This document shows positions 6,908-16,826 of a DNA stretch of 64,000 bases, piece by piece; the first letter of the stretch is position 1, and the number at the start of each line of letters is the position of its first letter. The stretch is from Phocaeicola plebeius DSM 17135 (lineage in GTDB: Bacteria > Bacteroidota > Bacteroidia > Bacteroidales > Bacteroidaceae): assembly GCF_000187895.1 (NCBI RefSeq), contig NZ_DS990119.1, positions 434,001 through 498,000 of the forward strand. Reading direction: 5' to 3'. Position numbers and translations under genes: made by a program. The notes beneath the pieces were generated by a model, which saw only the letters and a list, made by a program, of their open reading frames with translations, had not been told where the DNA came from and made no database searches.

Positions 6908-9634
6908 TTACAAACTTTCTTCAATCACAGCCTGCGCCGCAGCCAGTCTTGCGATAGGCACGCGGAACGGTGAGCAGCTCACGTAATCCAGACCTACCTT
7001 GTGGCAGAACTTCACGGACATCGGTTCACCACCGTGTTCACCGCAGATACCGCATTTCAGTTCCGGACGTACGGAACGGCCTTTGGCTACCGCCATCTTG
7101 ATAAGCTGGCCCACACCATTCTGGTCGAGTACCTGGAACGGGTCTACCTTCAGAATCTTCTTTTCCAGGTAAACCGGCAAGAAGGAAGCGATATCGTCAC
7201 GAGAGTAACCGAAGGTCATCTGAGTCAGGTCGTTCGTACCGAATGAGAAGTATTCGGCATGTGAAGCGATGCGGTCGGCAGTCAGGGCGGCACGCGGCAC
7301 TTCAATCATGGTTCCCACCTTGAACGGAATTTCCACGCCTTCTTCCTTGAACAGTTTGGCAGCAGTTTCACGGATCACCTTTTCCTGTGCTTCGAATTCA
7401 TACAGGATACCAATCAGCGGCACCATGATTTCAGGATGCGGGTCGTAACCTTCCTTCTTCAGTTCGCAGGCAGCACCCAGGATGGCGCGAGTCTGCATTT
7501 CAGTGATTTCCGGATACGTATTTCCCAGACGGCAACCACGGTGACCCAGCATCGGGTTGTGTTCGCACAGGCTTTCCACGCGCTGGCGGATATATTCTAC
7601 GGTCACACCCATGGCCTGTGCCATTTCTTCCTGACCTTTCAAATCGTGCGGAACGAATTCATGCAACGGCGGGTCGAGCAGACGTACGTTGACAGGCAGT
7701 CCGTCCATGGTCTTGAAGATTTCCTTGAAGTCGGCTTTCTGGTAAGGCAACAGTTTGTCGAGGGCTTTCTTGCGGCCTTCCACGTCCTTAGCCAGAATCA
7801 TTTCACGCATAGCTACAATCTTTTCGTCGTCGAAGAACATGTGTTCCGTACGGCACAGACCGATACCTACGGCACCGAAGCCACGGGCATCCTGTGCGTT
7901 GCGCGGCGTATCAGCATTGGTGCGGACTTTCAGGCGGGCATATTTGTCGCAGAGTTCCATCAGTTCGGCAAAGTTACCCGAAAGTTTGGCCGGCTGAGTC
8001 GGAATTTCTCCGGCATATACATATCCCTTGGTTCCGTTGATAGAAATATAATCACCTTCTTTCAGTACGACTCCGTCAATTTCTACCGTACGAGCCTTGT
8101 AGTCTACGTTGATGGCTCCGGCACCTGATACACAGCACTTACCCATTCCGCGAGCTACTACGGCTGCGTGTGAAGTCATACCTCCACGGGCAGTCAGGAT
8201 ACCTTCTGCAGCCTGCATACCAGCCAGGTCTTCTGGAGAAGTTTCAATACGTACCAGTACCACGCGATGGCCGTTATTATGCCATTCAGCAGCATCTTCT
8301 GCGAAGAAGACGATGCGTCCGCAGGCAGCACCCGGAGAGGCCGGCAAACCACGTGTCAGCACACGGGCACGTGACAGTTCTTCCTTGTCGAATACCGGAT
8401 GCAGCAGTTCGTCCAGCTTGTTGGGTTCGCAGCGCATCAAAGCGGTCTTTTCGTCAATCATGCCCTGATGCAGCATTTCCATGGCGATGCGCACCATAGC
8501 GGCACCTGTACGCTTACCGTTACGGGTCTGGAGGAACCAGAGTTTGCCTTCCTGCACGGTAAATTCCATGTCCTGCATATCGTGGTAGTGATTTTCCAGT
8601 TTGGTCTGGAGTTCATCGAGTTCCTTGTAAATCTTCGGCATGGCTTCTTCCATAGAAGGATATTTGGCCACACGTTCTGCTTCGGAGATACCCTGCAGTT
8701 CGGCCCAGCGCTGAGAACCGATTTTGGTAATCTGCTGCGGAGTACGGATACCGGCTACAACGTCTTCACCCTGCGCATTGATCAGGTATTCACCGTTGAA
8801 CAGGTCTTCACCGGTAGCGGCGTCGCGTGAGAAGCATACACCCGTAGCCGAAGTCTCACCCATGTTACCGAATACCATGGCCTGTACGTTCACAGCTGTT
8901 CCCCACTCTGCCGGAATGCCTTCCATCTTACGGTAAAGGATGGCGCGTTCGTTCATCCATGAATCGAATACGGCACAGATGGCGCCCCACAACTGTTCGT
9001 AGGCACATGACGGGAATTCCTGTCCGGTCTGTTTCTTCACAGCTTCCTTGAAGCGGACTACCAGGGTCTTCAGGTCGTCCACGTCGAGTTCGTTGTCCAG
9101 ACGCACGCCTTTAGCCTTCTTCACTTCCTCAATGATGGCTTCAAACGGATCGATGTCTTCCTTGTTCACGGGTTTCATGCCCAGCACCACGTCGCCGTAC
9201 ATCTGTACAAAGCGGCGGTAAGAGTCCCACGCAAAGCGAGGGTTGTTGGTTTTGCGAGCCAGTCCTTCTACTACTTCATCGTTCAGACCCAGGTTCAGAA
9301 TGGTGTCCATCATCCCCGGCATGGACGCTCTGGCACCCGAACGTACGGAAACGAGCAACGGATTTTCCACATCACCGAACTTCGACTTCATCAGGGCTTC
9401 TACTCCTTTGATGGATTTTTCCACGTCGTCTTTCAGCAGCGCAACCACTGCTTCTTTTCCTTTTTCAAAATATTCGTTGCAGACTTCGGTTGTTATGGTG
9501 AATCCGGGAGGTACAGGCACCCCGATCAGGTTCATCTCGGCCAGGTTTGCGCCCTTGCCACCCAGAAGATTTCTCATGTCAGCTTTTCCTTCAGCTTGTC
9601 CGTTTCCAAAAGTATAGACTCTTTTCTTTTCCAT
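6908..9634 (-). CDS. ppdK: Pyruvate, phosphate dikinase
   Basis: 908 residues, the usual full length. The N-terminal ATP-grasp part starts with KRVYTFGNGQAEG and LLGGKGANLAEM. The central swivel domain carries GGMTSHAAVVARGMGK with the phospho-His. The C-terminal PEP/pyruvate barrel ends with KCGICGEHGGEP containing the catalytic Cys. It interconverts pyruvate, ATP and Pi with PEP, AMP and PPi in the cytoplasm; in Bacteroidales it links PEP and pyruvate pools in a PPi-dependent glycolysis. Monocistronic, with its own promoter and terminator. Confidence 0.97.
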   Translation of the reverse strand: MEKKRVYTFGNGQAEGKADMRNLLGGKGANLAEMNLIGVPVPPGFTITTEVCNEYFEKGKEAVVALLKDDVEKSIKGVEALMKSKFGDVENPLLVSVRSGARASMPGMMDTILNLGLNDEVVEGLARKTNNPRFAWDSYRRFVQMYGDVVLGMKPVNKEDIDPFEAIIEEVKKAKGVRLDNELDVDDLKTLVVRFKEAVKKQTGQEFPSCAYEQLWGAICAVFDSWMNERAILYRKMEGIPAEWGTAVNVQAMVFGNMGETSATGVCFSRDAATGEDLFNGEYLINAQGEDVVAGIRTPQQITKIGSQRWAELQGISEAERVAKYPSMEEAMPKIYKELDELQTKLENHYHDMQDMEFTVQEGKLWFLQTRNGKRTGAAMVRIAMEMLHQGMIDEKTALMRCEPNKLDELLHPVFDKEELSRARVLTRGLPASPGAACGRIVFFAEDAAEWHNNGHRVVLVRIETSPEDLAGMQAAEGILTARGGMTSHAAVVARGMGKCCVSGAGAINVDYKARTVEIDGVVLKEGDYISINGTKGYVYAGEIPTQPAKLSGNFAELMELCDKYARLKVRTNADTPRNAQDARGFGAVGIGLCRTEHMFFDDEKIVAMREMILAKDVEGRKKALDKLLPYQKADFKEIFKTMDGLPVNVRLLDPPLHEFVPHDLKGQEEMAQAMGVTVEYIRQRVESLCEHNPMLGHRGCRLGNTYPEITEMQTRAILGAACELKKEGYDPHPEIMVPLIGILYEFEAQEKVIRETAAKLFKEEGVEIPFKVGTMIEVPRAALTADRIASHAEYFSFGTNDLTQMTFGYSRDDIASFLPVYLEKKILKVDPFQVLDQNGVGQLIKMAVAKGRSVRPELKCGICGEHGGEPMSVKFCHKVGLDYVSCSPFRVPIARLAAAQAVIEESL

Positions 9635-9687
9635 GTTTTCTTATATTTGATAAGGTTCAATAATGTTTTTCGTTGGTCAACCGCTGG

Positions 9688-9718
9688 CAAATCTATATAT
9701 ATTTTATTGAATCCCAAA
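9688..9718 (-). promoter_or_regulatory. Promoter of ppdK
   Basis: -33 TTTG (9718-9715), 19-nt spacer, -7 TAGATTTG (9695-9688) on the minus strand; about 45 nt of leader before the ATG at 9634. Confidence 0.65.
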
Positions 9719-9810
9719 TTTTGTGAAGATATTTTTCGACATATTTTGCAACATAGAGTTTGCAAAATGAACTTCTTCGAAAAACATGGAAGAATGTCAG
9801 GAAAAATGTA

Positions 9811-9818
9811 TAAATTTG
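9811..9818 (+). promoter_or_regulatory. Bacteroidales -7 box for rlmD
   Basis: TAAATTTG fits TAnnTTTG, 28 nt before the GTG start at 9847. No good -33 element. Confidence 0.4.
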
Positions 9819-9846
9819 CTCCCAAATTGGTTTTATTGAAAAGAAC

Positions 9847-11265
9847 GTGGCAAGAAAGAAAAAAGAACTGCCTTTACTGGAGAAGGTAACGATAACAGAC
9901 GTAGCCGCAGAAGGAAAAGCCGTGGCTAAAGTGAACGAGTTGGTAATATTTGTCCCGTATGTAGTGCCGGGCGACGTAGTCGATTTACAGGTGAAGCGCA
10001 AGAAGAACCATTACGCCGAAGCGGTGGCGGTAAAGTTCCATGAGAAATCACCCCTGCGCACGGAGCCGTTCTGCAGTCACTTCGGAGTGTGCGGAGGATG
10101 CAAATGGCAATGTCTTTCTTACGAGGAACAGCTCAAGTACAAGCAGAAACAAGTGTTCGACAACCTCACCCGCATCGGGAAGGTGGAACTGCCGGAATTC
10201 CGTCCTATCTTAGGCTCGGAAAAGACCCGCTTTTACCGTAACAAGCTGGAGTTTACATTCTCCAACAAGCGCTGGCTTACGGAAGAGGAGGTGAAGCAGG
10301 ACGTGAAGTACGACCAGATGAATGCCGTGGGATTCCACATTCCGGGGGCGTTCGACAAGGTGCTGGCCATCGACAAGTGCTGGTTGCAGGACGACATTTC
10401 CAACCAGATCCGCAATGCCGTACGCGACTATGCCTACGCGCACAACTTCCCGTTCTTCGACTTGCGCACGCAGGAAGGACTTCTTCGTAACATCATGATC
10501 CGTACCTCGTCTACGGGCGAACTGATGGTGGTGCTGCAGTGCAAGGTGACCGACGACGAAGGCCGCCGCAAGATGGAAGAGATTCTGCAGTTTATGGCCG
10601 ACAGCTTCCCGCAGATTACTTCGCTGATGTATGTCATCAACAACAAGTGTAACGACACCATCGGCGACCTCGACGTGGAGGTGTTCAAAGGCAACGACCA
10701 CATCTTCGAGGAGATGGAGGGACTGCGCTTCAAGGTGGGACCGAAATCGTTCTATCAGACGAACTCTGAACAGGCCTATAATTTATATAAGGTGGCACGT
10801 GAGTTTGCCGGACTTACGGGCAACGAGCTGGTGTACGACCTCTACACGGGTACAGGTACCATCGCCAACTTCGTGGCACGCCAGGCACGCAAGGTGGTGG
10901 GCATCGAATATGTGCCCGAAGCCATCGAGGATGCCAAGGTGAACTCGGCCCTGAACGGCATCGACAACACGCTGTTCTATGCGGGCGACATGAAGGACAT
11001 CCTTACCAACGACTTCATTGCGGAACACGGACGTCCGGATGTCATCATCACCGACCCTCCCCGCGCAGGTATGCACAATGACGTAATCGACGTGATTCTG
11101 GCTGCCGAGCCGAAACGCATCGTCTACGTGAGCTGCAACCCGGCCACACAGGCACGCGACCTCCAGCTGCTCGACGGCAAGTACAAGGTGACTGCCGTAC
11201 AGCCTGTCGACATGTTCCCTCACACGCATCACGTGGAAAATGTCGTGCAACTGGAAAGACGCTAA
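9847..11265 (+). CDS. rlmD: 23S rRNA (uracil-5-)-methyltransferase, RlmD/RumA type
   Basis: 472 residues from a GTG start; the preceding frame has no alternative ATG before the TRAM-like N-terminus (VTITDVAAEGKAVAKV). An Fe-S cluster motif CSHFGVCGGCKWQC follows, then the SAM-binding Rossmann fold (VYDLYTGTGTIANF), TDPPRAGM, and the catalytic YVSCNPATQARD. It methylates C5 of a uridine in 23S rRNA. The family also contains RlmC and TrmA; the Fe-S motif supports the RlmD/RumA group, but the target base is inferred. Confidence 0.9.
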   Translation: MARKKKELPLLEKVTITDVAAEGKAVAKVNELVIFVPYVVPGDVVDLQVKRKKNHYAEAVAVKFHEKSPLRTEPFCSHFGVCGGCKWQCLSYEEQLKYKQKQVFDNLTRIGKVELPEFRPILGSEKTRFYRNKLEFTFSNKRWLTEEEVKQDVKYDQMNAVGFHIPGAFDKVLAIDKCWLQDDISNQIRNAVRDYAYAHNFPFFDLRTQEGLLRNIMIRTSSTGELMVVLQCKVTDDEGRRKMEEILQFMADSFPQITSLMYVINNKCNDTIGDLDVEVFKGNDHIFEEMEGLRFKVGPKSFYQTNSEQAYNLYKVAREFAGLTGNELVYDLYTGTGTIANFVARQARKVVGIEYVPEAIEDAKVNSALNGIDNTLFYAGDMKDILTNDFIAEHGRPDVIITDPPRAGMHNDVIDVILAAEPKRIVYVSCNPATQARDLQLLDGKYKVTAVQPVDMFPHTHHVENVVQLERR

Positions 11266-11306
11266 ACACTCTCCCCTATCTTCTAACTTTTAACTGACGC
11301 AACAAA

Positions 11307-12233
11307 GTGGCAAGAAATAACTCTGGCAACAACGGCCGACGCCCTATCCCGCGTGCCGCAGCCAAATATACAATCTATCCGGTCAATGAACCGGCAGAAC
11401 TGATGGAGTTCCTTATGAAGAAGATGGACGGCATCAGCCGCACGCGCGTAAAAGCCTTGCTGGCCAACCGCGTGGTGCTGGTGGACAACAACATCCAGAC
11501 GCAGTACAACTTTCCCCTGAAGCCGGGCATGAAGGTGCAGGTGAGCCGTGAAAAGAACAAACACGAGTTCCGCCACCCCATGCTGAAGATTCTCTACGAG
11601 GATGCCTATCTCATCGTGGTAGAGAAGAAGGAAGGACTGCTGTCCGTGGCTACCGACCACCAGAAGGAGCGTACCGCACAGCACATTCTGAATGAGTACG
11701 TGAAGCGCACGCACCGCAACAACCGTATCTTCGTGGTGCACCGCCTGGACCGCGAAACCTCAGGCATCATGATGTATGCCAAGGATGAGAAGACGCAGCA
11801 CACGCTCCGCGACAACTGGCACGACATCGTGTACGACCGCCGCTACGTGTCCATCGTCATGGGCGACATGGAGAAAGACCAGGGCACCGTACGCTCCTGG
11901 CTCACCGACCGCAAGCTGTACGTCAGCTCCTCGCCGGTAGACGACGGAGGCAAACTCTCCATCACGCACTACCGCACCATCAAGCGGGCCAACGGCTATT
12001 CGCTCATGGAACTGCAACTGGAAACGGGACGCAAGAACCAGATTCGCGTGCACATGCAGTCGCTCGGTCATCCGGTGGTGGGCGATGCACGTTACGGCTG
12101 CGAAACCGACCCGCTCGGACGTCTGGCACTCCATGCCTTCAAGCTGTGCTTCTACCACCCGCTTACGGGCGAACGGATGGAATTCGAGACTCCCTATCCT
12201 GCCCCGTTCAAGAACCTGATGCTGAGAAAATAA
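11307..12233 (+). CDS. RluA-family pseudouridine synthase with S4 domain
   Basis: 308 residues from a GTG start whose context (gtggcaagaaa) copies that of the preceding rlmD gene. The N-terminal S4 RNA-binding domain (SRTRVKALLANRVVLVDN) is followed by the RluA catalytic core with HRLDRETSG, where the Asp is the nucleophile. It converts uridine to pseudouridine in rRNA; the exact site (RluC/RluD-like) cannot be decided. It follows rlmD by 41 nt and probably shares its transcript, making a small rRNA-modification operon. Confidence 0.88.
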   Translation: MARNNSGNNGRRPIPRAAAKYTIYPVNEPAELMEFLMKKMDGISRTRVKALLANRVVLVDNNIQTQYNFPLKPGMKVQVSREKNKHEFRHPMLKILYEDAYLIVVEKKEGLLSVATDHQKERTAQHILNEYVKRTHRNNRIFVVHRLDRETSGIMMYAKDEKTQHTLRDNWHDIVYDRRYVSIVMGDMEKDQGTVRSWLTDRKLYVSSSPVDDGGKLSITHYRTIKRANGYSLMELQLETGRKNQIRVHMQSLGHPVVGDARYGCETDPLGRLALHAFKLCFYHPLTGERMEFETPYPAPFKNLMLRK

Positions 12234-12242
12234 AAACAATAT

Positions 12243-12869
12243 ATGATAAAAAACCTGATTTTTGATTTCGGAGGGGTCATCGCCCCTATCAGCCGCGAAC
12301 AGGCGGTGGAAGCGTTCCGCCAGTTAGGAGTGGCTGATGCCGACCAGCGCCTGGACAAATATCACCAGACGGGAATTTTCCAGGAATTGGAAGAAGGGAA
12401 AATTACCCCCGATGAGTTCCAGGAAAAACTGGGACAGTTGTGCGGCGGACGCACACCCAGCTGGGAGGAGACACGCCAGGCATGGCTGGGCTATTTCACC
12501 GGACTGGACGAACGCCTGCTCGACTGCCTGAAGGAGCTGCGCAAGCGCTACAAGCTCTTCGTGCTGAGCAACACCAATCCCTACGTGATGGACTGGGCCT
12601 GCAGTCCGGCATTCTCCTCAAAGGGGAAACCGCTCACCGACTATTTTGACAAGCTGTACCTCTCCTACCAGATTGGAGTGACTAAGCCCGACCGGCAGAT
12701 TTTCGACTTCCTGATAGCCGATGCCGACATTCTTCCGTCAGAATCGCTCTTCATTGACGACGGGGCCGGCAATGTAAAGGCAGCCCGCGAACTGGGTTTC
12801 CAGACCTACTGCCCGCATAACGGCGAAGACTGGCGCGATGCGCTGGCTGTCCTGCTTCAGAAAGCCTGA
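12243..12869 (+). CDS. HAD-superfamily hydrolase, subfamily IA
   Basis: 208 residues. Motif I is IFDFGGVIAP (nucleophile Asp, with Gly in place of the usual second Asp, as in many YihX-like phosphatases). Motif II is VLSNTNP, motif III includes the Lys of GVTKPDRQIF, and motif IV is SLFIDDGAGNVKAA. The cap lies between motifs I and II, which defines subfamily I. Probably a sugar-phosphate or nucleotide phosphatase; substrate unknown. It begins 9 nt after the pseudouridine synthase gene and is followed by a terminator. Confidence 0.88.
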   Translation: MIKNLIFDFGGVIAPISREQAVEAFRQLGVADADQRLDKYHQTGIFQELEEGKITPDEFQEKLGQLCGGRTPSWEETRQAWLGYFTGLDERLLDCLKELRKRYKLFVLSNTNPYVMDWACSPAFSSKGKPLTDYFDKLYLSYQIGVTKPDRQIFDFLIADADILPSESLFIDDGAGNVKAARELGFQTYCPHNGEDWRDALAVLLQKA

Positions 12870-12897
12870 CCAGGCACAATAATACATCTCCATAACA

Positions 12898-12938
12898 CCC
12901 TGCACCGGAAACTTTTCCACCGGCTGCAGGGCTTTTTT
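12898..12938 (+). terminator. Rho-independent terminator of the rlmD-rluA-HAD operon
   Basis: CCCTGCA plus CCGG pairs with CCGG plus TGCAGGG around an A/T-rich loop, followed by six T residues; 28 nt after the HAD stop. Confidence 0.85.
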
Positions 12939-13018
12939 ATGCGCCAATCCCTACCCCCGATAGGGAAATTCCCCCACAGGAATAGGAAAAATCATTCGTT
13001 TGTATGATTTTTTCCGGA

Positions 13019-13026
13019 TACCTTTG
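13019..13026 (+). promoter_or_regulatory. Bacteroidales -7 box for the small lipoprotein
   Basis: TACCTTTG 33 nt before the ATG at 13059; a TTTG lies at 12999-13002, slightly closer than the usual 19-nt spacing. Confidence 0.5.
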
Positions 13027-13058
13027 TCACATAGAGGAAAACAAACACACAAAGAGTT

Positions 13059-13484
13059 ATGAGAACAAGGGTAAGAAAATTCATGTATATGGCGATGCTG
13101 GTCGCACTGACACTCGCCTTCCCGTCGTGTAACGTGGAAATGGAACTGGGAAACAACACCCTGGAATATCGTGAACGCACAGCGTATCTCTGCAGCTACG
13201 ACTGGCAGGACGACTGGTACGACGACTACGGCTTGCATCACTTTCAGGTGCTGCGCTTCTATACCAACGGAACCGGTGAAGACTTTATCCGCATTCAGGA
13301 TGCTCACGGACGTTGGGAAGAATATACCTACACCTTCACGTGGGACTGGTACGACGCTTTCTACACCAGCATCCGGTTGAACTACGGCCGAGGCGACTAC
13401 TCCTACATGGACAATATCCGCCTGGGAGAAGGACGAATGGAATGCCTGCTCGACGGTGCGGCAGTATGTTTCTATAGTTATTAA
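13059..13484 (+). CDS. Small lipoprotein of unknown function
   Basis: 141 residues. The N-terminus is a lipoprotein signal peptide ending in AFPSC, so the mature protein is anchored at Cys. The rest is rich in Trp, Tyr and Asp (YDWQDDWYDDYG, FTWDWYDAFYTS) and looks like a small beta domain with regular aromatic strands. I do not recognise the family. It has its own promoter and shares a bidirectional terminator with the ATP synthase operon. Confidence 0.75.
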   Translation: MRTRVRKFMYMAMLVALTLAFPSCNVEMELGNNTLEYRERTAYLCSYDWQDDWYDDYGLHHFQVLRFYTNGTGEDFIRIQDAHGRWEEYTYTFTWDWYDAFYTSIRLNYGRGDYSYMDNIRLGEGRMECLLDGAAVCFYSY

Positions 13485-13612
13485 AAAAAATCAGTAAGAA
13501 AAACCGACAGATAAAGCGAACAAAACACGAAATCAGTTTGTTATAGAAATAAATCACCAAAGAATTTCATGTTTTCTTTTTTAAGATAATTAATTTTTTA
13601 GTTTATTCGTTC

Positions 13613-13656
13613 AAAAAAAAACGTATCCTGCCGTGAGACAGCGATACGTTTTTTTA
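13613..13656. terminator. Bidirectional terminator between the lipoprotein and atpG
   Basis: An A8 run, ACGTATC, CTG, a short loop, CAG, GATACGT and T8 form a hairpin flanked by A and T runs on both sides. It can stop transcription from the lipoprotein (+) and from the ATP synthase operon (-), whose last gene ends at 13688. Confidence 0.85.
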
Positions 13657-13687
13657 TGCAATGAACACAAGAGTTCCGCCCGCGGGG

Positions 13688-14575
13688 TCAGCTCATGCTG
13701 CCACCCACGATGTCCAGCAACTCGTTGGTAATCGCCTGCTGGCGGCTCTTGTTGTAAATCAAGGTCAGTTCCTGAATCAGGTCGTTTGCATTGTCCGTGG
13801 CAATCTGCATAGCCATGGTGCGCGCGGCATGTTCCGAAGCCGTGGAGTCAAGCAGCACGGTGTACATCTTCATGCGGAGCACCTTGGGCAGCAACTCCTC
13901 CATCACCTGTTCCGGCGACGGTTCGATGAGGTAATCAGCCTGCATGGTTTCCTGCTCCTCTCCCTTCTCGTCCGCATGACCGGCACTCAGGTCGAGCGGC
14001 AAGTAAGTTTCCCGCGTCAATACCTGCGAAGAGGTCGACTTGAAGTGGTTGTAGAGCAGCTCCACCTGCTGAATCTCACCGCTGGCAAACCGTGTCATCA
14101 GCTCGGCAGCCAGGTCGGCCGCTTCCTGATAGTTCGGTTTTCCGCTCATGTGCTGATAATCGCCGGCCGCCGTCAGTCCCTCCATCTTCTTCACCGCATC
14201 GGCCACCTTACGGCCCACCGGATAAATCAGGATGTTCTCACGGCCCACCTTCGGCTCATACTCTGCCACCACCTCGTTCAGGTGACGGATTACATTGGCA
14301 TTGAATCCGCCGCACAGACTGCTGTTGGAGGCAAACACCACCACGGCCACTTTCTTCACTTCACGTTTCACTGCAAAAGGCGATTCCACGCTCAGCTCCG
14401 CGCCCAGGAAATTATTGAGCATGCGGTGCAACCGGCGTTCGTAGGGAAGCATATTTTCAATGGCCTCCTGCGCCTTGTGCAGCTTGGAAGACGCCACCAT
14501 CTTCATCGCCGAAGTAATCTTCAGCGTGCCGTGGATTGAGTTGATTCTTCCTTTAACTTCTTTCAGTGATGCCAT
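13688..14575 (-). CDS. atpG: ATP synthase F1 subunit gamma
   Basis: 295 residues. The N-terminal helix MASLKEVKGRINSI and the C-terminal helix ending in SRQQAITNELLDIVGG form the rotating coiled coil of the central stalk. Last gene of the operon, 5 nt after atpA; the terminator follows the stop by about 30 nt. Confidence 0.95.
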   Translation of the reverse strand: MASLKEVKGRINSIHGTLKITSAMKMVASSKLHKAQEAIENMLPYERRLHRMLNNFLGAELSVESPFAVKREVKKVAVVVFASNSSLCGGFNANVIRHLNEVVAEYEPKVGRENILIYPVGRKVADAVKKMEGLTAAGDYQHMSGKPNYQEAADLAAELMTRFASGEIQQVELLYNHFKSTSSQVLTRETYLPLDLSAGHADEKGEEQETMQADYLIEPSPEQVMEELLPKVLRMKMYTVLLDSTASEHAARTMAMQIATDNANDLIQELTLIYNKSRQQAITNELLDIVGGSMS

Positions 14576-14580
14576 GGGAT

Positions 14581-16170
14581 TTATGCTTTAAATTGTTCGG
14601 CTGCGTCTGCGGCCAGTTTTTCAATGAGCGACGTAATTTCGTCGGTAATCTTTCCGGAAGCCAGCACGTCGAGCACATCCTTCTGATGGTTGGCACGCAG
14701 GTAAGTCAAGAACGCATCCTGGAAGGCACGTACCTTCGAAATAGGAATGTCGCGCATCAGTCCGTGCGTACCACAGTACAGAATGGCCACCTGTTCGCCT
14801 ACCGGCATCGGTGAGTACTGCGGCTGAATCAGCAGCTGGTTGTTCTTACGTCCACGGTCGATGGCCATGGCAGTCACAGAGTCCATGTCGCTGCTGAACT
14901 TCGAGAAGGCCTCCAGCTCACGATACTGCGCCTGGTCAATCTTCAGCGTACCGGCCACTTTCTTCATACTCTTTATCTGGGCGCTACCACCTACACGCGA
15001 TACGGAGATACCCACGTTGATAGCCGGACGGAATCCCTGGTTGAACAAGTCGGTTTCCAAGAAGATCTGACCGTCGGTAATGGAAATCACGTTGGTCGGA
15101 ATGTAGGCAGACACGTCGCCGGCCTGTGTTTCGATAATCGGCAGGGCGGTCAGTGAACCTCCGGCCTTTACCTTACCCTTCAGGCTGGCTGGCAGGTCAT
15201 TCATCTGTTCGGCCACTTCCTGCTGATTGATAATCTTCGCCGCACGTTCCAGCAGACGAGAGTGCAGGTAGAAGATATCACCCGGATAAGCCTCACGTCC
15301 TGACGGACGACGCAGAATCAGTGATACCTCACGGTAGGCCACAGCCTGTTTTGACAAGTCATCGTACACCACCAGTGCATGACGGCCGGTGTCACGGAAG
15401 TACTCACCGATGGCAGCTCCCGCAAACGGAGCGAAATACTGCATGGCAGCCGGGTCGGAAGCCGTAGCAGCCACCACAATGGTATAGTCCATCGCACCCT
15501 TCTCACGCAGCGCATTCACGATGCTGGCCACGGTAGAACCTTTCTGACCGATGGCCACGTAGATACAGTACACCGGATTTCCTGCCTCGTAGTTGGCACG
15601 CTGGTTGATGATGGTATCGATGGCAATGGCCGTCTTACCTGTCTGACGGTCACCGATAATCAACTCACGCTGTCCGCGGCCGATAGGAATCATGGCATCG
15701 ATGGCCTTCAGTCCCGTCTGCAGCGGTTCCGTTACCGGCTGACGGAAGATAACCCCCGGTGCCTTACGCTCCAGCGGCATCTCGCACAGCTCTCCGCCAA
15801 TTTCGCCGCGCCCGTCCAAGGGCACACCCAGAGGGTCGATTACACGTCCCAGCATCGATTCTCCCACGTTGATGGAAGCAATGTGCTTCGTACGCTTCAC
15901 AATCATCCCCTCCTTAATCTGGTCGGTCGGACCCAGAAGCACCGCTCCCACGTTGTCCTCCTCCAGATTCATCACCGTTCCCATGATACCGTTTTCAAAC
16001 TGCAGCAACTCGTTGGCTTCCGCATTACGCAAACCGTAAATACGGGCCACACCGTCGCTCACCTGAAGCACGGTACCCACTTCGTCGAATTTCAGCGAGT
16101 TGTCAATCCCCTTCAACTGTTGGAGCAACACCTCTGAAACTTCGCTGGGTTTTATTGTATTTTCTGGCAT
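14581..16170 (-). CDS. atpA: ATP synthase F1 subunit alpha
   Basis: 529 residues. It has the Walker A motif GDRQTGKT, the alpha-subunit arginine-finger region ([13 protein letters not shown]), and a C-terminal helical domain. The subunit is regulatory and non-catalytic and pairs with beta in the F1 hexamer. It is separated from atpH by about 95 nt of AT-rich repeats (16171-16265). Confidence 0.97.
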   Translation of the reverse strand: MPENTIKPSEVSEVLLQQLKGIDNSLKFDEVGTVLQVSDGVARIYGLRNAEANELLQFENGIMGTVMNLEEDNVGAVLLGPTDQIKEGMIVKRTKHIASINVGESMLGRVIDPLGVPLDGRGEIGGELCEMPLERKAPGVIFRQPVTEPLQTGLKAIDAMIPIGRGQRELIIGDRQTGKTAIAIDTIINQRANYEAGNPVYCIYVAIGQKGSTVASIVNALREKGAMDYTIVVAATASDPAAMQYFAPFAGAAIGEYFRDTGRHALVVYDDLSKQAVAYREVSLILRRPSGREAYPGDIFYLHSRLLERAAKIINQQEVAEQMNDLPASLKGKVKAGGSLTALPIIETQAGDVSAYIPTNVISITDGQIFLETDLFNQGFRPAINVGISVSRVGGSAQIKSMKKVAGTLKIDQAQYRELEAFSKFSSDMDSVTAMAIDRGRKNNQLLIQPQYSPMPVGEQVAILYCGTHGLMRDIPISKVRAFQDAFLTYLRANHQKDVLDVLASGKITDEITSLIEKLAADAAEQFKA

Positions 16171-16179
16171 AATTCTTTT

Positions 16180-16265
16180 TAATTAATAATTAATAATGAA
16201 CAATTAAAAATGAACAATGAATAATAGGAATCGTTTTTCATTATTCATTCTTCATTATTCATTGT
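16180..16265. repeat. AT-rich dispersed intergenic repeat between atpA and atpH
   Basis: ttaattaataattaataatg, then aacaatgaataat, then tcattattcattcttcatta and ttcattgttta: opposing modules that can fold back on each other. Present within the ATP synthase operon. Confidence 0.65.
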
Positions 16266-16820
16266 TTACACTATTCTCCTGTTTTTCGCGATAAACTGCT
16301 GTTTCACGCGCTTCAACTGGTTCGCCACACTGGAGTCCAGGCGAAAGCCACCCAGTTCGATGATGTATCCTCCGATCAGGCTTTTGTCCACCTTCTCTTC
16401 CAGAATCACCTCACCGTGCGTCTTCTCGGCAGCCAGTTTCTGCAAGTGTGCCACAAGCTTGGGCGAACTGACGGCAGTGGTAAGCTTTCCGATGAGGATG
16501 TGCTTGTCTTCCTGATACAGGTCGATGTACGACCACATCATGAACTGCAAGAACTTCTCCCTTCTGTCTTCCAGCACCAGGCTGAGAAAACGCGTCATCA
16601 CCTGGCTTACGTCCTTTCCACCCGAAGCCTCGCAAAGCAGCTCCAGCTTCTTGCTTCTCTCCAGCACCGGATTTTCCACGGCACGCCGCAGGGCGGGCAC
16701 CTCAGCAAAGTGTGCAGCCAGTGTCTTCACCTCTTTGTACACCTTGTCTTCCAGCCCTTCTCCCTTCGCGTATGCCAGCAGTGCCTTCGCGAAACGTCTT
16801 GAAACGACTCCTGTATTCAT
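16266..16820 (-). CDS. atpH: ATP synthase F1 subunit delta
   Basis: 184 residues, typical delta/OSCP length: helical N-terminal domain (VSRRFAKALLAYAKGEG) and a C-terminal domain with EEKVDKSLIGGYIIELGGFRLDSS. It joins the peripheral stalk to the top of F1. 6 nt after atpF. Confidence 0.95.
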   Translation of the reverse strand: MNTGVVSRRFAKALLAYAKGEGLEDKVYKEVKTLAAHFAEVPALRRAVENPVLERSKKLELLCEASGGKDVSQVMTRFLSLVLEDRREKFLQFMMWSYIDLYQEDKHILIGKLTTAVSSPKLVAHLQKLAAEKTHGEVILEEKVDKSLIGGYIIELGGFRLDSSVANQLKRVKQQFIAKNRRIV

Positions 16821-16826
16821 GACACG

